This document shows positions 1-9,412 of a DNA stretch of 32,091 nt, piece by piece. The notes under the pieces were generated by a model. It was not told where the DNA came from and did not search any database. It saw only the letters and a program-made list of their open reading frames with translations. Position 1 is the first letter of the stretch. The number at the start of each line of letters is the position of its first letter. Source of the DNA: RGIG9041 sp045541455 (lineage in GTDB: Bacteria > Bacillota > Clostridia > Oscillospirales > QAKW01); contig JAZQJA010000020.1 of the NCBI GenBank assembly GCA_045541455.1, positions 1-32,091 of the forward strand. The letters run 5' to 3'. A program made the translations under genes and the position numbers.

Positions 1-129
1 GACAACACTCAAAATCCAGACGATACACAAAACCCAGACAACACTCAAAATCCGGACAATACACAAAACCCGGACAACACTCAAAACACAGGTAATACAA
101 CTGATAATACAACAAATCCAGTAGTTTAA
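1..129 (+). CDS. C-terminal end of a protein with DNTQNP repeats (5' truncated by the window)
   Basis: The first frame is open from base 1 to a TAA at 127-129 and encodes the last 42 residues of a protein. They consist of five tandem hexapeptides of the form DNTQNP (one is DDTQNP, the last ends in T), then a short Asn/Thr-rich end. The 18-base DNA units differ at third codon positions, so the repeat is held at protein level. Such tails are usually flexible linkers or surface/secreted tails. The main domain lies outside the window, so no function can be given. In Clostridia the gene before nusB is often an envelope-stress (Asp23-type) or SpoIIIA-type protein, but nothing visible here decides this. 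The gap to nusB is 19 bases. Confidence 0.75.
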   Translation, partial: DNTQNPDDTQNPDNTQNPDNTQNPDNTQNTGNTTDNTTNPVV

Positions 130-148
130 ATTTCAAGTCGGAGAGATT

Positions 149-544
149 ATGAATAGAACATTAGAAAGAAAAAAAGCATTTGAAATTATTTTTTCAATAC
201 CGTTTAACAAAGAAAAAAATGCAGAAGAAATAATTCAAAATTACCTTGAATATATGGAAATTGATATAATCTCGGATTATATAAGAAATACAGTTCAAGG
301 TGTATTAGAAAATTTAGAGGATATTGATAAACTGTTATCTGAAAACATAAAAAACAGAAAATTGGAGAGATTAGATAACATTTGTCTTGCAGTTATGCGC
401 CTTGCTGTTTATGAGATGAAATACAATAAGGAAATTCCAGTAAATGTTGCAATAAACGAAGCTATAGAAATTACTAAACTGTATGATGACTCCCTTGCTG
501 CTTTTGTTCATGCAAATTTAGGCTTGATAGCAAAAACAATATGA
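149..544 (+). CDS. nusB: transcription antitermination factor NusB
   Basis: This 131-residue all-helical protein matches NusB in length and layout. It has a basic N-terminus (RTLERKKAFEIIF) and a middle ERLDNICLAVMRLAVYEM segment. The C-terminal part runs from PVNVAINEAIEI to a FVHANLG stretch, in place of the usual FINGVL-type ending. NusB with NusE (S10) binds boxA RNA in the rRNA antitermination complex. The start is supported by GGAGAG about 5 bases upstream. The next gene overlaps it in an ATGA junction, and the nusB-xseA-xseB-ispA-dxs-tlyA-argR-recN order is the classic Firmicutes one, which strengthens the call despite the divergent C-terminus. Confidence 0.92.
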   Translation: MNRTLERKKAFEIIFSIPFNKEKNAEEIIQNYLEYMEIDIISDYIRNTVQGVLENLEDIDKLLSENIKNRKLERLDNICLAVMRLAVYEMKYNKEIPVNVAINEAIEITKLYDDSLAAFVHANLGLIAKTI

Positions 545-1470
545 GTACCATTTTAGCTTTAGATACTAGCAATTATACTACTTCTGCATGCATTTTCAAT
601 TCCGAGTCAGGAGTAATTTGGGAAAACCGAATTATGTTAAAAGTTGAAAACGGTGCTTGTGGAATACGTCAAAACGATGCGGTTTTTCTACATACAAAAA
701 ACTTAAGTGAATTGTTTATAAACTGTCCTCATATAAACATTGACCGCGTTGCAGCAAGCAATAAACCATCTGAAAAAGAAAATTCATATATGCCTTGCTT
801 TAATGTCGGTGTATCTTTTGCCTCATCTATTTCTCAACTTTTAAAATTACCGTTATACTTGTATTCTCATCAAAAAAACCATATTGCAGCCGCTGCCTAT
901 TCAGGTAGATGTATTAATATTCTTAATTCTCCGTTTATAGCCTATCATATTTCAGGTGGGACAACAGATATTTTGTTTTGTCAACCTAACGAATTCAATT
1001 TCGATGTCGAAAAAATAGGCGGAACTAAAGATATAAGTTGCGGTCAGTTAATAGATAGGGTTGGAACTATGCTCGGCTATAATTTTCCTTGCGGCAAATT
1101 ATTACAAGATAATTGTGTGGGAGAATTAACAGGAAAAATAAAGTTATCATCAATAGATTTTGACTATAATTTTTCCGGATTTCAAAACATCATCCAGAAA
1201 ATGAATGATAATTCATTTGATGCACATGAAATTTGTAGATACACTTTAGATGTAGTTTATTCATTTATTCTCAAATCGGTAAACGATTTAAGGATAAAAT
1301 ACGGTAATATACCAGTTATATTTTCTGGTGGAGTCATGTCTAATTTGCAAATTTCACAAGCATTAAATAATAGGCTTAATAACATTTATTTCTCCGACCC
1401 TAGATTTTCTATTGATAATGCTTTAGGAACGGCATTTTTATCTTCTCTAGAAAAGGATTGTACTATATGA
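541..1470 (+). CDS. TsaD/Kae1-like (peptidase M22 family) paralogue
   Basis: This 309-residue protein belongs to the ASKHA-fold TsaD/Kae1 family. It opens with ILALDTSNYTT. It keeps the HxxxH metal pair (H110, H114), a nucleotide-binding SGG at 138-140, a second SGG (262-264) and the C-terminal DN motif (about D292). The canonical SGGHT motif reads SGGTT, so one His is lost, and it is shorter than true TsaD (about 335-345 residues). True TsaD makes the t6A modification of tRNA with TsaB/TsaE. This copy sits between nusB and xseA, where many Firmicutes have folD, and has no tsaB or tsaE beside it. It is therefore probably a specialised paralogue, with the real tsaD elsewhere. Translation is coupled to nusB by a 4-base overlap. 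Confidence 0.8.
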   Translation: MSTILALDTSNYTTSACIFNSESGVIWENRIMLKVENGACGIRQNDAVFLHTKNLSELFINCPHINIDRVAASNKPSEKENSYMPCFNVGVSFASSISQLLKLPLYLYSHQKNHIAAAAYSGRCINILNSPFIAYHISGGTTDILFCQPNEFNFDVEKIGGTKDISCGQLIDRVGTMLGYNFPCGKLLQDNCVGELTGKIKLSSIDFDYNFSGFQNIIQKMNDNSFDAHEICRYTLDVVYSFILKSVNDLRIKYGNIPVIFSGGVMSNLQISQALNNRLNNIYFSDPRFSIDNALGTAFLSSLEKDCTI

Positions 1471-2690
1471 GTCAAGAAAATGTTATCACAGTGAGCGGTT
1501 TAACTAAATATATTAAAAGCTTACTGGAATCTGATATTAGGCTTATAAATTTTACCGTATCTGGTGAAATATCAAATCTCACTGTACATCGCACAGGTCA
1601 TCTGTATTTTGCTATAAAAGATGAATCAGCCGTTATTAACGCTGTTATGTTTCGTTCAAACGCTTCCAATTTAAACTTTAAGCTTGAGAACGGAATGAAA
1701 ATTATTGCTAAAGGAAGAATTAGCGTTTTTGAACCGGCAGGCCGATATCAAATAATCGTAACATCTATGCAAGTAGATGGTATAGGGGATTTATATGTTG
1801 CATACGAACTTCTCAAGAAAAAGCTTGATGATGAGGGACTGTTTGATGCATCACATAAAAGATCACTCCCAAAATTTCCTCATACATTAGGAATTATCAC
1901 TTCTCCGACAGGCGCAGCAATCAGAGATATTATTAATGTTTTACAACGGCGTTTTCCGTATGCAAATGTTTTATTATATCCATCATTAGTTCAAGGAGAA
2001 GGGGCACCGTCACAACTGATAAAAGCTTTACAATATTTTGAAAACACTAAATGTGTAGACGCGATCATTATTGGCAGAGGCGGAGGTTCGATTGAAGATT
2101 TATGGGCTTTTAACAACGAACAACTTGCCAGATATATATATTCTATGACCGTTCCTGTAATTTCTGCAGTTGGACATGAAATAGATTTTACAATTTGTGA
2201 TTTCGTTGCAGATATGAGAGCTCCAACACCATCAGCCGCAGCCGAAATTGCCGTTCCTGATACAACGGATACAATTTCAAAGTTTGAAAATGTAAATAAA
2301 CGTATGAAATTGATTTTGATAAAGCAACTTGATAATTATTCTAATAAATACGAACACATCTCAAAGTCGAAAACACTAACCGACAGTTCGTTTTTTATAG
2401 AACAAAGGCAACTTTTTCTTGATCACAGCATTGATAAATTATTTTCCTCATTTGAAATGAATTTAAATAAAGCTAATAATAATTTCGAAAAAACTGCTGC
2501 TATGTTAGACACGTTAAGTCCACTGAAAATTATGTCTAGAGGTTATTTGTTTGCACAAAATGAAGATAACAAAATAATCAAAAGTACAAGTAATATAAAA
2601 GAAAATGAAAATATAAAATTAAAATTATGTGACGGTATGGCAAATTGTACCGTTAATAAAGTTATGTTAGGTGACTGTTATGGACAATAA
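1467..2690 (+). CDS. xseA: exodeoxyribonuclease VII large subunit
   Basis: This is the 407-residue large subunit of ExoVII, which degrades single-stranded DNA from both ends together with XseB. The N-terminal OB-fold covers about residues 5-100. The catalytic domain shows GRGGGSIEDLW (about 203-213), SAVGHEID (about 233-240) and RAPTPSAAAE (about 251-260). A longer reading from a TTG at 1458 is possible. The ATG at 1467 is preferred because it forms an ATGA overlap with the upstream stop and has AAAAGG 10 bases before it. The C-terminal part is a helical, coiled-coil-like segment that in the family recruits XseB. The xseB start lies inside its 3' end. Confidence 0.96.
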   Translation: MSQENVITVSGLTKYIKSLLESDIRLINFTVSGEISNLTVHRTGHLYFAIKDESAVINAVMFRSNASNLNFKLENGMKIIAKGRISVFEPAGRYQIIVTSMQVDGIGDLYVAYELLKKKLDDEGLFDASHKRSLPKFPHTLGIITSPTGAAIRDIINVLQRRFPYANVLLYPSLVQGEGAPSQLIKALQYFENTKCVDAIIIGRGGGSIEDLWAFNNEQLARYIYSMTVPVISAVGHEIDFTICDFVADMRAPTPSAAAEIAVPDTTDTISKFENVNKRMKLILIKQLDNYSNKYEHISKSKTLTDSSFFIEQRQLFLDHSIDKLFSSFEMNLNKANNNFEKTAAMLDTLSPLKIMSRGYLFAQNEDNKIIKSTSNIKENENIKLKLCDGMANCTVNKVMLGDCYGQ

Positions 2691-2910
2691 TCTTACTTTT
2701 GAACAAGCTCTTTCTCGTCTAGAATTAATTGTACGAGAACTTGAAAGCGGAGAGGTAGCTTTGGAAGAATCAATAGCACTCTTTGAAGAGGGGATAAAAC
2801 TTTCAGCTTTGTGCTCTAACCTTTTGAAAAACGCAAAGCAAAAAGTTGAAATTTTAATTGACAATGGCTCCGAAACGCTTGAAAGACAAGATTTTGTTGC
2901 AAATGAATAA
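2680..2910 (+). CDS. xseB: exodeoxyribonuclease VII small subunit
   Basis: A 76-residue helical-hairpin protein with the family signature LTFEQALSRLELIVRELESG followed by LEESIALFEEGI. XseB coats the XseA coiled coil and is needed for ExoVII activity. A GTG at 2671 would add three residues. The ATG at 2680 is preferred because AGGTGA lies 5 bases before it. It overlaps the end of xseA by 11 bases and the start of ispA by 8 bases, which points to translational coupling and a fixed subunit ratio. Confidence 0.95.
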   Translation: MDNNLTFEQALSRLELIVRELESGEVALEESIALFEEGIKLSALCSNLLKNAKQKVEILIDNGSETLERQDFVANE

Positions 2911-3769
2911 ATACAATGACATTGCAAATTTAATATCAAAACGTCTTGATGAACTTAGCAATTTTAATAGTTGCAGTTATTCAAAACTATTAGAAGCCGA
3001 AAAGTACTCTCTAACAGCCGGAGGAAAACATTTAAGAGGTATTATTTTAATCCATACTGCTATGTTAGGTGATGCCAATATCAATGCTACAATTGATTTG
3101 GCATGCGCTTTGGAAATGGTTCATACATATTCGTTAATTCATGATGACCTACCAGATATGGATAATGACGATTTGCGTCGCGGAAAACCTACATGTCATA
3201 AGGTATTCGGTTCGGATATTGCTCTGCTCGCCGGAGATGCATTAATTACCAAAGCGTTTAATGTTATTTGTTCTATTGATAATTTAAATGATACAACTAA
3301 AATTAAATGTATAAAGATTTTATCAGATTGCTGTGGTGAACACGGAATGCTGGCTGGTCAAACAATAGATAAATTATCCGAAGATAAATATCTCAAAGTA
3401 TCAGAATTAGAAGAATTACAAGCACGTAAAACAGGGGATATGTTTCTCGCTGCAATTAAAATTGGATGTATTGTTGGAAACTTGCCATGTGAAATATCAA
3501 AAAAACTAGAAAACTACATTAATTTTTTAGGTTTGGCGTTTCAAATCAAAGATGACATATTAGATGTTACATCATCAAAAGACATTATTGGAAAGCCTGT
3601 AGACAGTGATAAAAAGCAAAATAAATCAACTTTTGTATCACTATTAGGTCTTGAAAAAGCCCAACTATTACTTGACAAAAAAGTTATCATGGCAAAAGAA
3701 TGTCTAAACGGTATTAATGATTGTTTTTACCTTGATCTTGCTGACTATTTTTCTAATAGGAATAAATAA
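2903..3769 (+). CDS. ispA: polyprenyl (geranyl/farnesyl) diphosphate synthase
   Basis: A 288-residue trans-isoprenyl diphosphate synthase that condenses IPP with allylic diphosphates to give C15 or C20 chains. It has the first Asp-rich motif DDLPDMD (about 81-87), the GGKHLRG substrate-binding region near residue 40, and the second Asp-rich motif KDDILD (about 216-221). The reading frame is open further upstream from a TTG at 2858, but that would lie inside xseB. ATG 2903, overlapping the xseB end, gives the normal length. Only 2 bases separate it from dxs, so MEP-pathway entry and prenyl elongation are co-transcribed. Exact chain length cannot be read from sequence alone. Confidence 0.93.
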   Translation: MNKYNDIANLISKRLDELSNFNSCSYSKLLEAEKYSLTAGGKHLRGIILIHTAMLGDANINATIDLACALEMVHTYSLIHDDLPDMDNDDLRRGKPTCHKVFGSDIALLAGDALITKAFNVICSIDNLNDTTKIKCIKILSDCCGEHGMLAGQTIDKLSEDKYLKVSELEELQARKTGDMFLAAIKIGCIVGNLPCEISKKLENYINFLGLAFQIKDDILDVTSSKDIIGKPVDSDKKQNKSTFVSLLGLEKAQLLLDKKVIMAKECLNGINDCFYLDLADYFSNRNK

Positions 3770-3771
3770 TA

Positions 3772-5625
3772 ATGAAACATAATCCGTTTGAAAATCTCAC
3801 AATATCAAATATTAAATGTATGACGGTTGGTGAACTTGATCAACTGGCTAAAGATATACGCAAAGCACTAATTCATAACATCTCAAACAGCGGTGGACAT
3901 TTAGCAAGCAATCTTGGAGTAGTTGAGTTAACCATTGCCATTCATAAAGTATTTTCTTCGCCTAAAGACAATATTATCTTTGATGTGGGGCATCAATGCT
4001 ATGTCCATAAAATGCTAACAGGTAGATATGCCAATTTTACAAGTCTTAGGAGAAAAGACGGTTTATCCGGATTTCCAAATCCTTTAGAAAGCGAACACGA
4101 TATTTTTAAAACTGGTCATAGTTCTACATCTATTTCATCTGCGCTTGGAATTGCAACCGCCATGGAGTTGCAAGGTGATAAGGATTCATCTGTTGTTGCA
4201 GTAATCGGAGATGGTTCAATGACAGGCGGACTTGCTTTTGAAGGACTAAACAATGCAGGTAACTCTGGTAAAAATTTAGTAATTATACTAAATGACAATA
4301 AAATGAGCATCTCAAAAAATGTTGGCGCAATATCTAAGGCACTTACTAAATTAAGAAATCAAAGCGGTTATTTTATCACTAAAGATGCATTTGGGGCATT
4401 TATCTCAAAAATTCCTTTTGCAGGAAAAAGCTTGTATTCTACACTTAATAAACTCAAAACAGCTGTAAAATCTTATTTTTATAAATCAAACATTTTTGAA
4501 GATATCGGCTTTAATTATATTGGTCCGGTTGACGGTCATGATATTGAATTATTAACGCGTGTTTTAACTCGTGCAAAATCACTTAAACGGCCCGTTATTG
4601 TTCACGTAAACACTGTCAAAGGGAAAGGCTATTCATACGCTGAAAGCAATCCCCGCGCTTTTCATGGTGTAGGTGGGTTTGATATTTTTACAGGAAACAG
4701 TGTCAATGTATCACAACTTACTTTTACCGATGTTTTTGGACAGGCTATTGTTAAGCAAGCAAAACAAAATAATGCAATTTGTGCTATAACTGCTGCAATG
4801 GGATCCAGTTGCGGACTTTCAACATTCAAGGAATTATTTCCAAACAGATACTTTGATGTAGGAATTGCCGAACAACACGCAGTCACTTTTGCAAGCGGTC
4901 TTGCAAAGAAAAATATGCTACCTATTTTTGCAGTATATTCAACTTTTTTACAACGTTCCTATGATCAAATAATTCATGATATTTCATTACAAGGCCTTAA
5001 AATGATATTTGCTATTGACAGGGCAGGTATTGTAGGAGAAGACGGGGAAACACATCAAGGATTATTTGATATACCTATGCTTTTACCAATTCCTAATATC
5101 AATATCTTTGCCCCTTCAACAGGCACAGAACTAAATGATATGTTAGATAGGGCAATCAGAATTGAAAAAAACACAAGTGCGATAAGATATCCACGTGGTA
5201 ACTGTGTTGAATATGTTAATTATCCTTTCAAAAAATCTATCGGAAACTGGGATTGTATTAATTTTGGATCAAATATTGCAATAGTATCATACGGACGCGA
5301 AATTATTCAGGTCTTAGACGCATGTAAAGGTCTTCACATTGACATATATAAGCTTAATCTTATCAATAAATTTGATAATGATTTTATAAATGAAATCACA
5401 AAATATGCTACTGTCTTTTTTGTTGAAGAATGTTACAGTTTAGGCGGCGTCGGAATGCTGTTACAATCATTTTTAAGCAACAGCAATTTTAATGGTAAAT
5501 TTATTAAAATTGCAATTAAAAACAGTTTTATTGCCCATGCAACACAAAAAGAGATTTTAAACGAATACAAACTTGACAGTAATTCTATTAAAGAGGCAGT
5601 TTTAAAAGAAATTGAGAATAGATAA
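3772..5625 (+). CDS. dxs: 1-deoxy-D-xylulose-5-phosphate synthase
   Basis: This 617-residue thiamine-diphosphate enzyme joins pyruvate and glyceraldehyde-3-phosphate to form DXP, the first step of the MEP isoprenoid pathway. It shows SGGHLASNLG near residue 40 and the DVGHQCYVHK segment near 71-80. The ThDP/Mg motif GDGSMTGG begins near 146, with NDNKMSIS near 174-181. The catalytic Glu lies in the IAEQHAVTFASG segment of the Pyr domain. Length is normal for the family. The last 14 bases overlap tlyA. Like most Clostridia this organism probably makes IPP by the MEP route, to supply the neighbouring ispA. Confidence 0.97.
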   Translation: MKHNPFENLTISNIKCMTVGELDQLAKDIRKALIHNISNSGGHLASNLGVVELTIAIHKVFSSPKDNIIFDVGHQCYVHKMLTGRYANFTSLRRKDGLSGFPNPLESEHDIFKTGHSSTSISSALGIATAMELQGDKDSSVVAVIGDGSMTGGLAFEGLNNAGNSGKNLVIILNDNKMSISKNVGAISKALTKLRNQSGYFITKDAFGAFISKIPFAGKSLYSTLNKLKTAVKSYFYKSNIFEDIGFNYIGPVDGHDIELLTRVLTRAKSLKRPVIVHVNTVKGKGYSYAESNPRAFHGVGGFDIFTGNSVNVSQLTFTDVFGQAIVKQAKQNNAICAITAAMGSSCGLSTFKELFPNRYFDVGIAEQHAVTFASGLAKKNMLPIFAVYSTFLQRSYDQIIHDISLQGLKMIFAIDRAGIVGEDGETHQGLFDIPMLLPIPNINIFAPSTGTELNDMLDRAIRIEKNTSAIRYPRGNCVEYVNYPFKKSIGNWDCINFGSNIAIVSYGREIIQVLDACKGLHIDIYKLNLINKFDNDFINEITKYATVFFVEECYSLGGVGMLLQSFLSNSNFNGKFIKIAIKNSFIAHATQKEILNEYKLDSNSIKEAVLKEIENR

Positions 5626-6394
5626 ATATTTAACAATTAATAATTTTTCGGAAAGCAGAAATAAAGCTGTCAATTTACTTTTGTCAGGTTTAGTTAAAGT
5701 TAATGGTATAACCATAACAAAACCGTCGTTTGAAGTTACTGAAAATGATTCAATAACTGTTACCGAACAAAAACAATACGTTGCAAGATCAGCTTATAAA
5801 CTTATTACAGCCATAAAGAAATTTGATTTATCTTTTGAAGGTAAAACGGTTGTTGATCTCGGCGCATCTACTGGTGGTTTTTGCGAAGTTATGTTAGAAC
5901 ATAATGTTAAAGAAATATATGCTGTTGATGTTGGAACAAACCAATTACATCGAAAAATTCTTAACAACAAAGCTGTAATTAATTTCGAAAACACTAATGC
6001 ACGCTATATAAATTCAAACACATTCCCTAAAACAATAGATTTAATCACTTGTGATTTATCGTTTATTTCATTAAAACTTATATTAAAATCAGCATATGAT
6101 ACTCTTAAATTTAATGGTGAATTTATATGTCTTATCAAGCCACAATTTGAAGCAGGTGCTAAATTTCTAACAAAAAAGGGTGTTGTTAAAGACAAAACAA
6201 TCAGAGCTATGATTGTTTATGAAATATCATTAATGGCATTAGAAGTCGGATTTGATATTATCGACGTTTGTTTTTCAGGTTTAGAAGGTGAAAGCGGGAA
6301 TATTGAGTATCTTATGTATATGATTAAGAGAACTAAAAAAAATGGTATTACACCCACAGAAGTTAAATTTAAGATTTTAAATGGTGAAAAATGA
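5612..6394 (+). CDS. tlyA: TlyA family rRNA (cytidine-2'-O)-methyltransferase
   Basis: A 260-residue protein with an N-terminal S4 RNA-binding domain (about 1-60, opening MRIDKYL) and an FtsJ-like SAM methyltransferase domain. Motif I is VDLGASTGGF (81-90), and CDLSFISL and LIKPQFEAG follow. Family members 2'-O-methylate 16S/23S rRNA; the old name is hemolysin A. The start is a TTG at 5612 inside the dxs 3' end. It is chosen because MRIDKYL is the conserved start of the S4 domain and no ATG precedes it. The ribosome-binding site is weak, so expression probably depends on translation of dxs. Confidence 0.93.
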   Translation: MRIDKYLTINNFSESRNKAVNLLLSGLVKVNGITITKPSFEVTENDSITVTEQKQYVARSAYKLITAIKKFDLSFEGKTVVDLGASTGGFCEVMLEHNVKEIYAVDVGTNQLHRKILNNKAVINFENTNARYINSNTFPKTIDLITCDLSFISLKLILKSAYDTLKFNGEFICLIKPQFEAGAKFLTKKGVVKDKTIRAMIVYEISLMALEVGFDIIDVCFSGLEGESGNIEYLMYMIKRTKKNGITPTEVKFKILNGEK

Positions 6395-7254
6395 AAAACA
6401 TAGGTTTAATTGTAAATAACAAAAAAGACGCTGAATTTAAATATTTTAAACTTGCGGCAAAATTATTACACGATTCCGGTTTCACACCTGTAGTTTCTTA
6501 TGAATACAGAAGTGTATTGCCTGAAAAAGAATACATTAAAACAAATCTAGAAGAAATGTTTAAAATGTCACACATTGTTATAACTTTGGGCGGCGACGGA
6601 ACACTTCTCAATATTGCAGATCTGGCGGTAAGATATGATGTTGCAATTTTAGGTGTAAATTTGGGCACTCTTGGCTATCTTGCCCAATTAGACAAATCTG
6701 AAATAGAAAAAATACCTAATGTTATTAATAACATTACTACATATCAAAAAAGAATGATGCTAACTGTCAGTGTATACAGAAATAATAGTAAAGTATATGA
6801 GTTTTCTGCACTTAATGATGCCGTAGTTACAAGAAGCGCTGTTTTAAAACCAATTTATGTAGACTTAATAGGTGACAACGGTGTTATTGCTGATTATTTT
6901 TGCGATGGTTTAATTTTTTCTACTCCCACAGGCTCATCAGCTTATTCTCTAAGTGTCGGCGGACCAATTATGGATCCCTCTATGGAGGCTATATTAGTAT
7001 CGGCAATTTCTCCGCATTCACTCTCGTCGCACTCTTTAGTTTTTAACGCTGAAAAGGCATTGGAATGCAAAGTTAGAGCACCAAAAAACATTAACACCTT
7101 GATAAGTGTTGATGGTAGGCATGTTTTTTATATTCAAAATAATGACCGAATTGTAATTAAAAAGAATAGTAAGAGTCTTAAATTAGTTCAAATAACTGAA
7201 AGTGATTTTTATACTGTACTTAAGAGAAAATTTAGTTCAAGAGGTAGTAAATAA
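6391..7254 (+). CDS. nadK: NAD kinase
   Basis: A 287-residue ATP-NAD kinase that phosphorylates NAD to NADP. The diagnostic GGDGTLLN motif is at 67-74, the NDAVV motif near 142-146, and the glycine-rich TPTGSSAYSLSVGGP stretch near 178-192. It starts in an ATGA overlap with tlyA and ends in a TAATG overlap with argR. The tlyA-nadK-argR-recN order is typical of Clostridia. Confidence 0.97.
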   Translation: MKNIGLIVNNKKDAEFKYFKLAAKLLHDSGFTPVVSYEYRSVLPEKEYIKTNLEEMFKMSHIVITLGGDGTLLNIADLAVRYDVAILGVNLGTLGYLAQLDKSEIEKIPNVINNITTYQKRMMLTVSVYRNNSKVYEFSALNDAVVTRSAVLKPIYVDLIGDNGVIADYFCDGLIFSTPTGSSAYSLSVGGPIMDPSMEAILVSAISPHSLSSHSLVFNAEKALECKVRAPKNINTLISVDGRHVFYIQNNDRIVIKKNSKSLKLVQITESDFYTVLKRKFSSRGSK

Positions 7255-7691
7255 TGAAAAAGGAACGATTACAAAGAATTAAAGACATTATAACTGAGTT
7301 TGACGTTACAACTCAAGATATGCTGGTTGATATGCTAAACAAAGATGGTTACAATGTCACTCAAGCTACCGTATCAAGAGATATAAAAAAATTAGGACTT
7401 ATAAAAACATTTGAAAAAGGTATAAGTAAATATACCCTTAAAAAAGACAATTCAACAACACATGATTATCTAATTCTAAAAAATGGAATTACTAATGTTA
7501 TTGATGCTCAAAATATAGTTGTCATAAAATGTAAGGCGGGTTTAGCAAATGCTATATGCGTTTTCTTGGAAGAAATGGATTTGCAAGGAATTGCAGGCAT
7601 GCTAGCAGGAGACGATACTATATTTATAGCTGTGACAGATAATTATTTTGCCCAGACAATAAAAAATGAGTTGATAAGTAAAATTCGTTAG
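7254..7691 (+). CDS. argR: arginine repressor ArgR/AhrC
   Basis: A 145-residue arginine-responsive regulator. The N-terminal winged helix-turn-helix (about 1-65) contains TQATVSRDIKKL at 36-47, the recognition-helix signature. The C-terminal oligomerisation and arginine-binding domain carries GMLAGDDTIF at about 115-124. The start ATG shares a base with the nadK stop and is preceded by GAGGT. No arginine-biosynthesis genes are nearby. The position next to recN is a conserved Firmicutes arrangement and says little about its targets. Confidence 0.96.
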   Translation: MKKERLQRIKDIITEFDVTTQDMLVDMLNKDGYNVTQATVSRDIKKLGLIKTFEKGISKYTLKKDNSTTHDYLILKNGITNVIDAQNIVVIKCKAGLANAICVFLEEMDLQGIAGMLAGDDTIFIAVTDNYFAQTIKNELISKIR

Positions 7692-7702
7692 GAGTACATA
7701 AT

Positions 7703-9394
7703 ATGTTATTAAGCCTTCATATTGAAAATGTTGCTATTATAAAAACAAGTGATATTGATTTTTTTGACGGCTTTAATGTTCTCACGGGCGAAACTGGTGC
7801 CGGCAAAAGTATAATTATTGACTCTATAAATCTGCTTTTAGGAAATAAAAGTTCTCGAGAAATAATTAGTTCCGGGTGCGATTATGCTTTTGTAAGTGCT
7901 GTTTTTACAGATTTAAACAAAAGTCAATTATCTTTTTTGTCTGAATACGATATCTACCCTGATGAAGATTCAAATATTATCATTTCACGGAAAATAACCA
8001 AAGATGGCAGAAATATTTCAAAAATAAATTCAAAAGCTGTTAACGTATCCACTTTAAAAGAAATTTCCTCTTTATTAATAAGTATTCACGGACAGCATGA
8101 TGGCTCGAAAATTTTAAATCAGTCCTCTCACATTGAATATCTCGATGAATTTTGCAAAATCGAAAAAGATCTGGAAAAATACAGAAACCAATATTCAATT
8201 GTTAAAAAGCTACGTTCTAAAATTGTAGAACTTAATGAAATCAAATCTAAAAAGCAACAGTTAGAGGACTCCATAAAATTTAAAATAAATGAAATCGAAA
8301 AGGCTCAGATAAGTAATGGAGAATATGAAAAGTTAAAAAATTTGAAAGTTGCTGTTGAAAACAGCACATCAATTAATTCAACACTTTATAACAGCGAAAG
8401 CATCATAAATTCTGATGAATATGGACTTTTATCCAATATATCTTTACTTATAAATGAGTTGTCTAACATAGATGAAATTGTACCCGATTTTAAAAATTTT
8501 ATAGAAAGACTAAAAAGCGTTAAAGTTGAAATTGAAGATATATCAGAATACATCTCAAAATATTTATCAAATCAAGAAGAACTTAATTTGACTCCGGATT
8601 ATATAGAAGATAGACTTTATACTATTAGCCAAATTATTAATAAATATGGCTCAGAATCTAAAGCATTGATAGCCCTTGAAGAATATAAATATGAATTATC
8701 AAAATTGGACGATAACGAAACCGAAATAGAGAATACCGTAAAAGAATATTCCGTAGCGTTACAACAGCTGGAAAAATATGCTTATGACATTTCAAAAGCC
8801 AGAGATGTGGGCGCTAAAAAACTAGAGAAAGAAATTTCTGCCCAACTAAACGAATTAGATATGCCAAATGTGGTTTTTAAAGTCGAAATATTAAGAAATG
8901 CTAATTCTAGAGGTGGTAATAAATACACATTAAACGGCTATGATAATGTAGAATTTCTCATTTCAACCAATGCAGGTCAAAATATTAAACCTCTATCAAA
9001 AATTGCTTCGGGTGGAGAAATGTCTAGAATATTGTTGTGTTTAAAAACAATATTAAATTCAAATAAAACAGATTGTCCATCTGTTGTTTACGATGAAATT
9101 GATACCGGTGTATCGGGAAGCACAGCACAAAAAATAGGATATAAACTTAAAAACTACTCGAAAAATAAACAAGTATTTTGTGTAACACATTTGGCACAAA
9201 TAGCTGCATTAGCAGATGTTCATTTTAAAGTTGAAAAAGATGTTATAAACGGTGAAACTCAATCAAAAATTAAATTACTTTCTGATTTAGAAAGAAGATC
9301 TGAAATTGCAAGAATTATGGGCGGAGCTGATATAACTGAGCAACTTTTAAAATCCGCAGATGAACTAATTAATGCTTCATTATTCACTAATTAA
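7703..9394 (+). CDS. recN: DNA repair protein RecN
   Basis: A 563-residue SMC-like ATPase for double-strand-break repair. The N-terminal ATPase half has Walker A GETGAGKS at 29-36, followed by SIHGQHDG. A long coiled-coil middle (about 150-400) separates it from the C-terminal half, with signature SGGEMSR near 436 and Walker B VVYDEIDTGVSG near 461-472. AGGAG sits 8 bases before ATG 7703. It is the last gene of the long operon, and a new promoter follows. Confidence 0.97.
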   Translation: MLLSLHIENVAIIKTSDIDFFDGFNVLTGETGAGKSIIIDSINLLLGNKSSREIISSGCDYAFVSAVFTDLNKSQLSFLSEYDIYPDEDSNIIISRKITKDGRNISKINSKAVNVSTLKEISSLLISIHGQHDGSKILNQSSHIEYLDEFCKIEKDLEKYRNQYSIVKKLRSKIVELNEIKSKKQQLEDSIKFKINEIEKAQISNGEYEKLKNLKVAVENSTSINSTLYNSESIINSDEYGLLSNISLLINELSNIDEIVPDFKNFIERLKSVKVEIEDISEYISKYLSNQEELNLTPDYIEDRLYTISQIINKYGSESKALIALEEYKYELSKLDDNETEIENTVKEYSVALQQLEKYAYDISKARDVGAKKLEKEISAQLNELDMPNVVFKVEILRNANSRGGNKYTLNGYDNVEFLISTNAGQNIKPLSKIASGGEMSRILLCLKTILNSNKTDCPSVVYDEIDTGVSGSTAQKIGYKLKNYSKNKQVFCVTHLAQIAALADVHFKVEKDVINGETQSKIKLLSDLERRSEIARIMGGADITEQLLKSADELINASLFTN

Positions 9395-9412
9395 AAATAT
9401 TATAAAAATATA

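Noticed and set aside
1458..1466. Earlier TTG start for xseA
   Set aside because: The ATG at 1467 forms an ATGA overlap with the preceding gene and has AAAAGG at a good distance. The TTG would need a site that is not visible.
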